From Nesterenkonia muleiensis (lineage in GTDB: Bacteria; Actinomycetota; Actinomycetes; Actinomycetales; Micrococcaceae), in NCBI RefSeq assembly GCF_003600155.1, contig NZ_QWLD01000040.1, forward strand, positions 186,001 through 250,000: a stretch of DNA of 64,000 nucleotides. The letters are read 5' to 3'. The notes under the pieces were generated by a model. It had not been told where the DNA came from. It made no database searches and saw only the letters and a program-made list of their open reading frames with translations. Position numbers and translations under genes: made by a program. Positions 18,625 to 27,560 of the stretch are shown one piece after another. Numbering within the stretch: the stretch's first letter is position 1; the number at the start of each line of letters is the position of its first letter.

Positions 18625-20943
18625 GTGCGATTCGTGTACGCCATCATTGCCTTCCTCCTGGGCCTCGTGCTGCTCGGCCTGGGCATCACTCAGCTGACCG
18701 CTGAGACGGAGGAGACCTACACCGTCGAAACGGAAGGGGCGCAGGAAGCACCCTTCACCGTCATCACCGATGACGTGATCGATGCCGAAGACGGCCGTGA
18801 CGAGTTCACCATCGAGGCAGAGGGCGAGTACCTGATCGCCCTGGGACGGACCTATGATGTTGAGGCCTGGCTCGACGATGCCGCGCACAACAGGCTGACC
18901 GGGTTCGAGCCTTCCGACGATCCTGACCAGCCCTCGCGGTTCGTCGCCGAGTTCATCGACGGTGAGACCGACGTCCCCGATCCCAGCACCTCCGACCTCT
19001 GGGTCAGCGTGGAGACCGCCGAGGGGGAGATGCCATACCGCTGGGACACCCCGGATGAGGCCGGTGATTGGGCGCTGCTGATCTACCGGGAGGACGATGA
19101 GCCTGCGCCGGCTGCCATCACCACTACGGAGACGGTGACCCTCTCCGCTGTCGGAGGGATTGCTCTGACGGTGATCGGCGCACTGCTGATTCTGCTGGCG
19201 CTGGGACTGTTCTACCGGGCGTTGAGCGCTCCGCGGCGGAAGAAGGACGATGCGGCTGCGGCCTCCGCTGCTGTACAGCCCGCGGCAGCAGAGGAAGCAG
19301 AGACAGCTGAGGAAGCCGAGCCAGCTGAGCAGCGGGAAGCTGACTCAGACCATGAGCGCCCTGCGCAACAGGCAGCGGCCTGGACCGTGCCGAGTGCGGA
19401 GGCTGCGGTCGAGGAGGACGAGGACGCTCCCACTGCGCTGGTTCCCGTCTATGCGGAGGAGCCTGCTGAACAGGATGCAGACGCTGGGTCCGAAGACGAT
19501 GCCAGTGGCAGTAACACCGGGGACTCAGACAGCGGCGAAGCAAAAGATGAGGTGCGCGAAGATGACCAGGACGACGATGAGGATGAGGACGGTCCGTTGA
19601 CCACGGGCGACACTCCCGAGCAGACCAATGCCGAGACCGGTGAGAAGCTCTCCGGCTGGGCCAAGGGACTGCGTGATCGGCTGGGCGGCGGCAAGTCACC
19701 TTTCGCGGTGGCGCTGGCCATGCTGGTGGCGCTGGCCTCCGCCTTCGGCCCGGCGGGCCCCGCCCACGCTGAGGATGAGCAGGACGAGTCCGAGGCTGAT
19801 ACTGAGCAGACCGATGAGGACGCCGACGGCGCCGAGGATGGCGACGACGACGCCGACGGCGAGCCTGAGGACTCCGATGAGGAGACTGATGATTCCGAGG
19901 GCGGAGGCGAGCAGACCGATGAGGCTGAGGAGCCGGAGGATCAGGACGGCGAGCAGGACGAGGCTCCCGATGAACTGGACGCCGAGGAGCTAGACGAGGA
20001 GGGTGCTGAGCCCGGCGTTGAAGGAGAGATGCCCTCAGAGGGTTACTCCGTGCTGCTGAGCTCCCAGCTGGACCGCATCCTGGAGGATATCGCTGAGACT
20101 GTGGACTCCGGGGATGAGGAGCAGGACGCTGAGCTGCTGGAAGATCGAGTGGGCGGCAAGGCTCTGGAGTACCGTGAACTGGCCTACCGCAACTACGACC
20201 TCGCAGAAACCTCCCTGCCTGCGCCCATTGGCACCGATGTGCTCTCTGCCGCGGTGTCCGGGGACCCGGAGTTCCCGCGGCAGGCGGTGGTCATCGTCGA
20301 GCACCCCGACACAGAGGTGCCGCAGATCCTGGTGCTGGAGCAGACTTCGGCACGCGAGAACTACAAGCTGGTGCACACCGCCATGATGGCACCGGGCACT
20401 GAGTTCCCCGCGTTCTCACCGGAGCAGGGCGGAGTCTCGGTGGCAGACCCAGGAGATGCCGAGGCAGAGGACTCCCCGGCGGCCACCTTGGGCGGCATCG
20501 CCAACTGGTTCGCAGACGACGGCCACGAGTTCGGCGACCAGATGGCCGAGAGCGCCTACATCGAGGAGCTGCATGAGTACCACCAGGCGCTCAATGAGGA
20601 TGCCGACGACACGGAGATCGAGATCCCTTCGCCTGAGGTGGACTACGAGGAGATCTCCGCAGTGGAGCTTCCGGATGGGACTGTGGTAGTGGCCGGAGCC
20701 TTCGATATCAGCCTGCAGATGTCTCCGATCAGCGATGGCGACACGATCTTCCTGGAGCACGATCTGGTGGAGGAGCTGCTGGGCACCGACTGGACCACGT
20801 TCCCGACCCAGATCACCTCTCAGGAATTCGTCGTGGCGCAGATACCGCCAGAGGACTCCGAAGAGGAGATTGTCCTGCTCGGAGTGGACAATCTGATCTC
20901 CGATGCCAGCATCGACACCCCGGACTGGTTCGATGGCTACTAA
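18625..20943 (+). CDS. Large, very acidic membrane protein of unknown function
   Basis: I do not recognise a family for this 772-aa protein. Layout: an N-terminal membrane helix or signal anchor (about 4-24), an acidic beta-rich stretch (25-170), a second helix (171-197) followed by a basic APRRKKDD stop, and a disordered Glu/Asp/Ala-rich linker (200-350). A third hydrophobic segment (about 358-385) ends GPAGPAHAEDE, like a signal-peptidase site. Then come another extremely acidic stretch and a folded C-terminal domain (about 475-772). The predicted topology puts the first and last domains outside the cell. The GTG at 18625 has AAAGGA 10 bases upstream. The cnoX-like gene follows 11 bp after it. 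Confidence 0.75.
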   Translation: MRFVYAIIAFLLGLVLLGLGITQLTAETEETYTVETEGAQEAPFTVITDDVIDAEDGRDEFTIEAEGEYLIALGRTYDVEAWLDDAAHNRLTGFEPSDDPDQPSRFVAEFIDGETDVPDPSTSDLWVSVETAEGEMPYRWDTPDEAGDWALLIYREDDEPAPAAITTTETVTLSAVGGIALTVIGALLILLALGLFYRALSAPRRKKDDAAAASAAVQPAAAEEAETAEEAEPAEQREADSDHERPAQQAAAWTVPSAEAAVEEDEDAPTALVPVYAEEPAEQDADAGSEDDASGSNTGDSDSGEAKDEVREDDQDDDEDEDGPLTTGDTPEQTNAETGEKLSGWAKGLRDRLGGGKSPFAVALAMLVALASAFGPAGPAHAEDEQDESEADTEQTDEDADGAEDGDDDADGEPEDSDEETDDSEGGGEQTDEAEEPEDQDGEQDEAPDELDAEELDEEGAEPGVEGEMPSEGYSVLLSSQLDRILEDIAETVDSGDEEQDAELLEDRVGGKALEYRELAYRNYDLAETSLPAPIGTDVLSAAVSGDPEFPRQAVVIVEHPDTEVPQILVLEQTSARENYKLVHTAMMAPGTEFPAFSPEQGGVSVADPGDAEAEDSPAATLGGIANWFADDGHEFGDQMAESAYIEELHEYHQALNEDADDTEIEIPSPEVDYEEISAVELPDGTVVVAGAFDISLQMSPISDGDTIFLEHDLVEELLGTDWTTFPTQITSQEFVVAQIPPEDSEEEIVLLGVDNLISDASIDTPDWFDGY

Positions 20944-20954
20944 GATGGTGGTTG

Positions 20955-21887
20955 ATGAGTGCTAATACTGACGCAGCCAATACCCGAGGTGCCAACACCC
21001 AGGGCGCCGTAGACCTCTCCGCCCTTGCCGGCAGTACAGGAAGTGCCGCCCCGCAGCAGGGCGCTGCCCGGGATTCCTGGACCGTAGCAGCGGCTCCGCA
21101 GCAGCTACAGCAGATTGTCCAGCTTTCGGCTCAGGTGCCGGTGCTGGTCCTGATCCACGGCAGCGACGCCCTCTCGGAGCAGTTCCGCTCCACACTGGAG
21201 AGCGCCGTTGACGCGCAGAAGGGCCGGATGGTCCTGGCAAGCATCGACGCCGCCGCCTCACCGGAGATCGCACAGCAGGGCGGCAAGCTGCCGGCGGTCA
21301 CGGCTTTTCTCTCTGGTCAGGCCATTGGGGAGTTCGACGCCGAGGCTCCGGTGGACCAACTGCCTCAGGTGGTCAGCCAAATCCTTCAGCTGGCTACCCA
21401 GAACGGCATCACCGGCACAGTCCCCCCGCAGTCCCAGCGTGGCGCTGACAGTGCAGAGGCAGCCGAGCCGGAAGTGCCGCCGCTTCACCTTCAGGCCCAT
21501 GAGGCTCTGGAGAACGGTGACTACGACGGTGCCCTGGCAGCCTTTGAGCAGGCGGTCAGGGAAAAGCCCGACGACGCCGAGGCTAAGCTGGGCATCGCGC
21601 AGGTCCAGCTGATGCGGCGCACCCAGAACGTTGATCTGGCGCAGGTGCGGCAGCGCGCTGCGGAGAACCCCGATGAGGCACAGGCGCAGACTCAAGTGGC
21701 TGATGTCGATGTGCTCGGCGGCCATGTAGAAGACGCCTTCAGCCGGCTGATCCGCTATATCCAGACCCACGCCGGAGAGGACCGGGAAACCGTCCGCAAA
21801 CACCTGGTGGAGCTGTTCAGCATTGTCGGAGACACCGATCCGCGGGTGGCGGCGGCGCGTAAGAAGCTCGCCATGGCCTTGTTCTGA
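20955..21887 (+). CDS. CnoX/YbbN-like thioredoxin-fold TPR protein
   Basis: A 310-aa cytosolic protein. A Gly/Ala-rich N-terminus leads into a thioredoxin fold (about residues 40-150: QIVQLSAQVPVLVLIHGSDALSEQF, then GKLPAVTAFLSGQAIGEF with the cis-Pro). A C-terminal TPR region starts at HEALENGDYDGALAAFEQAVREKPDDAEAKLGIAQVQL. The position of the CxxC active site reads GSDA, so it is not a classical oxidoreductase, as in CnoX co-chaperones. The ATG at 20955 is preferred to the adjacent TTG at 20952. Its closeness to the acidic membrane protein gene suggests co-transcription. Confidence 0.85.
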   Translation: MSANTDAANTRGANTQGAVDLSALAGSTGSAAPQQGAARDSWTVAAAPQQLQQIVQLSAQVPVLVLIHGSDALSEQFRSTLESAVDAQKGRMVLASIDAAASPEIAQQGGKLPAVTAFLSGQAIGEFDAEAPVDQLPQVVSQILQLATQNGITGTVPPQSQRGADSAEAAEPEVPPLHLQAHEALENGDYDGALAAFEQAVREKPDDAEAKLGIAQVQLMRRTQNVDLAQVRQRAAENPDEAQAQTQVADVDVLGGHVEDAFSRLIRYIQTHAGEDRETVRKHLVELFSIVGDTDPRVAAARKKLAMALF

Positions 21888-21888
21888 G

Positions 21889-22404
21889 TCAGTCCGCGCC
21901 GTCGTCGTCAGCGGTCTGGTCGATGGGGACGCATTCGCGTGTCTGCTCAATCTGGGCCACAGGCCCGGAGAGCGCAGCCTGAACGTTCATCATGGTGGAT
22001 TCGTTGATGTAGTCCTGGTCCAGCAGCAGCTCTACCGAGGGTTCCCGCCCGAAGCTGATCAGCTGGGTGTGGTCATCGTGCTCAATCCACACCCAGTCCA
22101 CACCGGCGGGGGAGACACAGGGATGCTCGGTCGGTCCTATCGGCTCAACGCCGCAGCGCAGAACTACTGCTGAAGGCTCTCCCCAGACAGAGGTGCCCTG
22201 TGACGTGGTGCGACGCTGCTCGAACTCGCCCACCTCCTCCGGCAGGGCCAGCATCACCTCAGCGCAGAGCGGATCATGGGCTTCCGGCGCCGACTCCACG
22301 GACGCCGTCGAAGCGCAGCTTGTCAGTCCCGCAAGGATCACAGCAGCCGCTGAGACCGCCCGCAGCCGGTGTGTCGTGGCAGTGAAGTCGGTGTTTCCAG
22401 GCAC
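21889..22404 (-). CDS. DUF3515-type lipoprotein
   Basis: A 171-aa exported lipoprotein: a basic start, a hydrophobic segment and the lipobox VILAGLTSCAS put the lipidated Cys near residue 30. The mature part contains ALPEEVGEFEQRRTTSQGTSVWGEPSAVVLRCGVEPIGPT and CVSPAGVDWVW, the conserved Cys/Trp pattern I associate with DUF3515 of actinobacteria; function unknown. The start is taken at the GTG 22404, just before the signal peptide; upstream codons in the frame do not look coding. It is convergent with the cnoX-like gene (1 bp apart) and divergent from the LCP gene. Confidence 0.75.
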   Translation of the reverse strand: MPGNTDFTATTHRLRAVSAAAVILAGLTSCASTASVESAPEAHDPLCAEVMLALPEEVGEFEQRRTTSQGTSVWGEPSAVVLRCGVEPIGPTEHPCVSPAGVDWVWIEHDDHTQLISFGREPSVELLLDQDYINESTMMNVQAALSGPVAQIEQTRECVPIDQTADDDGAD

Positions 22405-22471
22405 GTGTCTTATTCTGTAGGAATCTTTTACTGTGCGCCATCTGCACGACTCGCATCCGAGGAGACACTCC

Positions 22472-23557
22472 ATGACCGCAGCCGGGCCCGCCGATCAGTT
22501 CTTCATCTATGACGATGATGAGCAGCCACGCCGGCAGAAACGCCGCGGTGCCCGCTGGATACTCGGCGGTGCCGCCGTACTGCTGATCCTGGCGCTCGTG
22601 GCGGCGGGGGCCTACCTGTTTTCACTCCAGCGGTCCTACAGCACCAATGTCTCGCACTTCCCTGAACTCGATGAGAACGCCAGCGAGCCGGTCATGCCGC
22701 CGGATGAGGAGCGACCAGAAGAGACCGGGGCCATCAATATCCTGCTCATGGGAATGGACGTCGGCGGCGGCTCCGGCGAGGACGAGGACCTTCCGCGTGT
22801 TCCCGGCGGAGGCCGCAGCGACACCCTGATGCTGGCGCATATTCCCGAATCCGGAGACTCTATGCAGGTGATCTCGATTCCACGTGACCTGTGGGTGGAG
22901 ATCCCCGGCGGCTACGGCTGGCACAAGGTCAACGCTGGTTTGGCCCTCGGTGGTGATCAGGGACACTGGCTCACCGTGGCAACAGTGGAGCAGCTGCTGG
23001 ATGTGCGGATAGATCACTTGGCAGCAGTCGACATGCTGGGCTTCGTCGGTCTGGTGGACGCTGTGGACGGAGTGCGGGTCAACTCCAGCTACGGTGAGTC
23101 CTTCACCACCAATGACGGATACACTTTCAGCCCTGGCCAGCAGTATATGGACTCCGACCAGGCACTGAGCTTTGTTCGGCATCGCAGCAGCTTCCCCGAC
23201 GGCGATCTGCAGCGCATCCGCAACCAGCAGGCATTGATCCGGGCAGTGATCAGTCAGACTGCCACCCCGTCCAACCTCGCCAATCCGATGCGGACCAATG
23301 ACATCGTCTCCACGTTCTCCTCGCATCTGATCACCGACCCAGATCTGACCGCCACCCGCGCCGGCACACTGGCTTGGGAAGCTCGTGACGCGGTACGGGA
23401 CATCCAGTTCGCCACCCTCCCCAACGGAGGTTCCGGCTGGTCATCGGACGGCCAGTGGATCTGGCATCAGGACACCGCGGCGCAGGAAGATATCTCCCAA
23501 GCCATGCGTGACGGCACGCTCAACGAGTACATCAGCAGAATGAACGAGGACGAGTAA
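22472..23557 (+). CDS. LytR-CpsA-Psr (LCP) family glycopolymer ligase
   Basis: Membrane-anchored enzyme that transfers lipid-linked glycopolymers (teichoic or teichuronic acids or capsule) onto peptidoglycan. It has a cytosolic basic N-terminus, one membrane helix (about residues 27-48) and an extracellular LCP domain: INILLMGMDVGG, RSDTLMLAHIPESGDSMQVISIPRDLWVEIPG, KVNAGLALGG and a late ALSFVRHR. The catalytic Asp/Arg set (SDT, PRD, RxR) is present. The ATG at 22472 follows GAGGAG at 7 bases. The length is 361 aa. A second LCP gene lies at 31840. Confidence 0.92.
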   Translation: MTAAGPADQFFIYDDDEQPRRQKRRGARWILGGAAVLLILALVAAGAYLFSLQRSYSTNVSHFPELDENASEPVMPPDEERPEETGAINILLMGMDVGGGSGEDEDLPRVPGGGRSDTLMLAHIPESGDSMQVISIPRDLWVEIPGGYGWHKVNAGLALGGDQGHWLTVATVEQLLDVRIDHLAAVDMLGFVGLVDAVDGVRVNSSYGESFTTNDGYTFSPGQQYMDSDQALSFVRHRSSFPDGDLQRIRNQQALIRAVISQTATPSNLANPMRTNDIVSTFSSHLITDPDLTATRAGTLAWEARDAVRDIQFATLPNGGSGWSSDGQWIWHQDTAAQEDISQAMRDGTLNEYISRMNEDE

Positions 23558-23605
23558 GGAAGAATGGCCCCCTGATGCAAGAGCGCGTATGAGCAGAGTA
23601 GGGGG

Positions 23606-24613
23606 ATGACGGTGAAGGGCAAGGTCAAAGGGGCAGCCGCGGTTCGGCGTTGGTTCGCTCTGGCCGAAGAGGCATTGCAGACCCACCAGAGCCGTCTGGA
23701 CCGGATCAATGTGTATCCGGTGGCCGACTCGGACACAGGGGCCAATATGCTTGCGACCATCCGTTCCAGCCGCACCGCGGTGGAGAATACTGACAGTGAT
23801 GACCTGGGTAGGCTTTTGGCCTCAGCCGGCGCTGAAGCCATGGGCTCAGCCCAGGGCAATTCGGGAACACTTCTCGCTGTGCTGATCAGCGGGTTGGCTG
23901 AACCGCTGAGTGGTCACCAGCGGCTGACCGTCACCACGCTCAGACGCGGGCTTGAACGTGCCAGCCTGCGCGGCTGGTCGGCACTCTCGCAGCCGATGGA
24001 GGGCACCATGCTTTCTGTGCTCGATGCCGCCATGGACGAGTCCCGTTCCCAGGCGGCCGCCGCCGCGGAACCTGACTCACGTGCGGCCCTGGAGCAGGCC
24101 ATGGATCCAGTGGTCCAGGCTGCACGCGGCGCTCTGATCCAGACTGAGCATCAGCTCGAGGTGCTCTCACGGGCCGGTGTGGTCGATTCAGGAGGGCTGG
24201 GTCTGCTGATCGTGCTGGCGGCCCTGGCAGCTGCGGTTCGAGGTGAGGAGATCGATCACAGCATCCTCGACGGACTCTCCGGCTGGGAGCTGCCTGACGG
24301 AGACCAGAATGATGCGCCGTCGTCGTTTCTCGGTGCGACTGGGGCCGGAGAGGCTGCGGATCAGCCGGAACCAGAGGGTGTGGAGCTGATGTGCACGGTG
24401 CTGTTGGATCCATTGGGCGCAGCCGCACTGCGGCACCGGCTCGACGAACTCGGTGAGTCGGTGATCATCACCCCCATCGGGGCAGAGCCGGATCAGAACG
24501 GCAGCCTGCGTTGGCGTATCCATGTGCACACTGACGATGTGGAGACGACCCTCGCCGCGGTCAAGGAGGCCGGACCGCTTGAGGAAAGCTCCACCACGCC
24601 CCTGCACCGATGA
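23606..24613 (+). CDS. DAK2/DhaL-domain kinase-like protein (FakA/YloV-related, short form)
   Basis: The N-terminal 200 residues form a DhaL (DAK2) nucleotide-binding domain: LDRINVYPVADSDTGANML (the usual PDGDTG is ADSDTG here, with the metal-binding Asp residues kept), GSAQGNSGTLLAVLISG and SRAGVVDSGGLGLLIVLAAL. At 335 aa it has only part of the FakA middle region and no C-terminal DegV-like partner domain, so fatty-acid kinase activity is uncertain. The stop overlaps recG by 4 bases (ATGA); this linkage is common in actinobacteria. Start ATG 23606 follows AGGGGG. Confidence 0.85.
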   Translation: MTVKGKVKGAAAVRRWFALAEEALQTHQSRLDRINVYPVADSDTGANMLATIRSSRTAVENTDSDDLGRLLASAGAEAMGSAQGNSGTLLAVLISGLAEPLSGHQRLTVTTLRRGLERASLRGWSALSQPMEGTMLSVLDAAMDESRSQAAAAAEPDSRAALEQAMDPVVQAARGALIQTEHQLEVLSRAGVVDSGGLGLLIVLAALAAAVRGEEIDHSILDGLSGWELPDGDQNDAPSSFLGATGAGEAADQPEPEGVELMCTVLLDPLGAAALRHRLDELGESVIITPIGAEPDQNGSLRWRIHVHTDDVETTLAAVKEAGPLEESSTTPLHR

Positions 24614-26928
24614 CCGAGATTCTTCCGGACACCCCCTTGGAGCGGGTTCTCGGGAAGGGGGCCAAGAGCCTCCACAAGGCGCTGGGAATCGTCACCGCCA
24701 AGGAACTGCTGGATCACTTTCCGCGCCGGTACATCGAGACCAATGCGCTTTCCGACTTCAGCGAGCTCGAGGAGGGCGAGCACGTGACCTTCCGGGCCAA
24801 GGTCACCCAGAAGAGCGAGCGGTCCATGCAGCGGCGGCGAGGACTCATCGTGGAGGTCACGGTCGACGACGGCCGTGGGCACACCCTGCGGATGGCCTAT
24901 TTCAACGGTTACCAGGCCCGGAAAGATCTCAACCCCGGAGTCCGCGCCCTCTTCCACGGGAAAGTGACCACGTTCAACGGCCAGCTCACGCTCAACAACC
25001 CTGACTATGAGGTGCAGTTCAGGCCCGGCGGAGGAAGCGACCAGCCCTTTTCGCCAGGGGTGCCGTCCGATGGTCCGCTGGCGCTCTATCCGGCCAACCG
25101 GCATATCACCAGCTGGGAGATCAGCCGTGGGATCGCAGCTCTGCTCCAGACCGCAGACATCGGCAGATGGCCGGATCCCGTACCGGAGGCGGTAGCCCGG
25201 AAGGAGAACCTCCTGCCGTTGGCTGAGGCCTACCGGCTGGTGCACCTGCCGCCGCGCCAGGACGACCAAGAAGCAGGCATGAAACGCTTTCGGCTCGAAG
25301 AGGCTCTGGTCATGCAGGCAGTGCTGCACCGCCGCAGGCGTGAGGCTTCCCGGTCCACCGGCACTGCCGCGCCGCTGAGGACATCAGGCGCGCTCAGCGC
25401 CTTCGACGCCCAGACCTCGTTTGAGCTCACCGAGGGCCAGCGCAGCAGCGGAGCGCTGATCTCGGCAGATCTGGCCCTGGACACTCCCATGAACCGGTTG
25501 CTGCAGGGCGAGGTGGGATCGGGCAAGACCCTGGTGGCGCTGCGGGCCATGCTTCAGGTGGTAGACGCCGGTGCACAGGCCGCGCTGGTCGCTCCCACCG
25601 AGGTCCTGGCCGCTCAGCACAGCCGTTCGTTGAAGAGGTCGTTGGGCGCGTTGGCCGATGACGGGCTGTTCAGCTCAGCTCCGGATGTCTCTGAGCCAAT
25701 GGTGAAGGTCACCCTGCTGACCGGTTCCATGCGCACCAGCCAGCGCAAGCAAGCCTTGCTCGACATCGCCTCCGGCCAGGCCGGGATTGTGGTCGGCACC
25801 CACGCACTGCTGAGCGAGGCCGTGCAGTTCGCGCAGCTGGGCCTGGTGGTGGTGGACGAACAGCACCGTTTCGGCGTCGAGCAGCGCAGAGCTTTGCGCG
25901 CACGGTATCATCCCACCCCGCACATGCTGGTCATGTCGGCCACTCCGATTCCCCGGTCGGTCGCGATGACCGTCTTCGGCGACCTGGAATTGACGGTCCT
26001 GGAGGGTATGCCCGGCGGACGCACGCCCACTGAGACATACCTGGCCCCGCTGATACGCGGACCAGCCTGGATCGAACGGGTCTGGCAGCGGATGGCCGAA
26101 CAGGTCCGAGCCGGTCATCAGGTCTACGTGGTCTGCCCCAGGATCAGCGCCGCCGACCGCACCGCCCAGGAGCTGGACCGGCAGCTGGAGTTCCGCTTCG
26201 GCCTGCTGCCCGGGCAGGAGAGAACCGCCGTTGCCGCGGAGGTTCCCCGGGGGAGCGCGCAGGGACAGCCGATCACCCGTGACTGGGCCTCGGCCTTCGT
26301 CTCACAGGACGCCTCCGTGGAGCTCATCACCCAACGGCTGCAGGACAACCAGCAGCTGGCCGGGGCCAGGATCGGATCCCTGCACGGACAACTGCCCGCT
26401 GAGGAGATCGCCGGCACCATGGCAGAGTTCGAAGCGGGGCGGATCGATGTGCTGGTGGCCACCACAGTGATCGAGGTCGGCGTCGACGTCCCCAATGCCA
26501 CCACTATGGTGATCCTTGACGCGGAGTCATTCGGCGTCTCCACCCTGCACCAGCTGCGCGGACGCATCGGGCGCGGACAGACCAGCACGAATCTCTGCCT
26601 CCTGGTGACCAGGATGCCCGAGGAACACCCTTCGGTGGAGCGTCTGCGCCAGGTGGCGGAGACCAGCGACGGCATGGAACTGGCGAAACTCGATCTCGCC
26701 CGCCGCCGCGAAGGCGATGTGCTCGGCGCCAGCCAGTCCGGCAGGGTCAGCTCGCTGAAGCACCTGCGCATCCTCCGTGATGAGAAGCTCATCGGACGCG
26801 CCGCCGGATACATCCGCCGGCTCACCGAGGAAGACCCGGAGCTTCGGTGTGCGCCCGAACTGGCCCGCGCGGTGGAACAGTGGGAGCAGGATCACGACGA
26901 CGCTGCCGAGTACGTCGCCCAGGGGTAG
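24610..26928 (+). CDS. recG: ATP-dependent DNA helicase RecG
   Basis: Branch-migration helicase that reverses stalled forks. The N-terminal wedge/OB domain covers about residues 1-210. Motif I GEVGSGKT lies near 300, followed by the DEQH box (VVVDEQHRFGVEQ, ~415), MSATPIPRS, and the C-terminal helicase lobe with GSLHGQLPAEE, TTVIEVGVDVPNATTMVI and LHQLRGRIGRG. The length is 772 aa, normal for the actinobacterial form. Its stop TAG is part of a TAGGCT box that may start rsmD transcription. Confidence 0.96.
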   Translation: MTEILPDTPLERVLGKGAKSLHKALGIVTAKELLDHFPRRYIETNALSDFSELEEGEHVTFRAKVTQKSERSMQRRRGLIVEVTVDDGRGHTLRMAYFNGYQARKDLNPGVRALFHGKVTTFNGQLTLNNPDYEVQFRPGGGSDQPFSPGVPSDGPLALYPANRHITSWEISRGIAALLQTADIGRWPDPVPEAVARKENLLPLAEAYRLVHLPPRQDDQEAGMKRFRLEEALVMQAVLHRRRREASRSTGTAAPLRTSGALSAFDAQTSFELTEGQRSSGALISADLALDTPMNRLLQGEVGSGKTLVALRAMLQVVDAGAQAALVAPTEVLAAQHSRSLKRSLGALADDGLFSSAPDVSEPMVKVTLLTGSMRTSQRKQALLDIASGQAGIVVGTHALLSEAVQFAQLGLVVVDEQHRFGVEQRRALRARYHPTPHMLVMSATPIPRSVAMTVFGDLELTVLEGMPGGRTPTETYLAPLIRGPAWIERVWQRMAEQVRAGHQVYVVCPRISAADRTAQELDRQLEFRFGLLPGQERTAVAAEVPRGSAQGQPITRDWASAFVSQDASVELITQRLQDNQQLAGARIGSLHGQLPAEEIAGTMAEFEAGRIDVLVATTVIEVGVDVPNATTMVILDAESFGVSTLHQLRGRIGRGQTSTNLCLLVTRMPEEHPSVERLRQVAETSDGMELAKLDLARRREGDVLGASQSGRVSSLKHLRILRDEKLIGRAAGYIRRLTEEDPELRCAPELARAVEQWEQDHDDAAEYVAQG

Positions 26929-26937
26929 GCTGAGCTG

Positions 26938-27486
26938 GTGGCACGAATCATCGCCGGTCGTCATAAGGGCCGCAGACTCTCGGCAGTTCCCGGCAACGGC
27001 ACCAGGCCCACCAGCGACCGGGTCAAGGAGTCGCTGTTCTCAAGGCTCGAGGGCTATCACGCCATTGATGACGCCGTCGTCGTCGATCTCTTCGCCGGTT
27101 CCGGCGCACTGGGCCTAGAGGCCTTCAGCCGCGGTGCTCGCAGTGTAGAGGCGGTGGATCTGGCCGAGGCAGCCTATCGTGCCCTGGTCAAGAACTCCGC
27201 ACTGGCAGAGGGCGCGGTCACGGTCCACAAAGCACCAGCGCTGCGCTACCTCAAGGCCCGGGACGGTGCCGCCATCGAGCTGCTGTTTCTGGACCCCCCG
27301 TACGATCTGCCGGAGACCGAGCTTGCCAGAGTGCTCGAGGCAGCTGCGCCCCAGCTGGACTCGGCTGCCACCGTGGTGGTCGAACGCGATGCGCACTCAC
27401 CGGAGCCGGCCTGGCCGGATGCCCTACGGCGATTTCACCAGAAGGACTACGGGTCAACGTGCATCTGGTTGGCCGAGCCGAGGTGA
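26938..27486 (+). CDS. rsmD: 16S rRNA (guanine-966-N2)-methyltransferase RsmD
   Basis: SAM-dependent enzyme methylating G966 of 16S rRNA. It begins ARIIAGRHKGRRL and has TRPTSDRVKESLFSRL, the SAM loop VVDLFAGSGALGLEAFSRGA and the catalytic DPPY (ELLFLDPPYDLPE, ~119). The length is 182 aa. TAGGCT (26926-26931) lies 6 bases before the GTG with no ribosome site, consistent with a leaderless start. coaD follows after one intervening glycosyltransferase gene; rsmD and coaD are direct neighbours in many genomes. Confidence 0.94.
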   Translation: MARIIAGRHKGRRLSAVPGNGTRPTSDRVKESLFSRLEGYHAIDDAVVVDLFAGSGALGLEAFSRGARSVEAVDLAEAAYRALVKNSALAEGAVTVHKAPALRYLKARDGAAIELLFLDPPYDLPETELARVLEAAAPQLDSAATVVVERDAHSPEPAWPDALRRFHQKDYGSTCIWLAEPR

Positions 27487-27560
27487 GTCTGTCCTGTTGC
27501 TGGCTCCGGTCATCCCAGCTGAGGCGCTGATTCGGCCGGTGGCCACGTAGACTGGTGCGT

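Noticed and set aside
18360-18689. Minus-strand frame with a hydrophobic stretch (FFSFLAILALAAMAIP) upstream of the zinc-ribbon gene
   Set aside because: No start codon with a ribosome site precedes the hydrophobic part, and the frame crosses the start of the divergent acidic protein gene.
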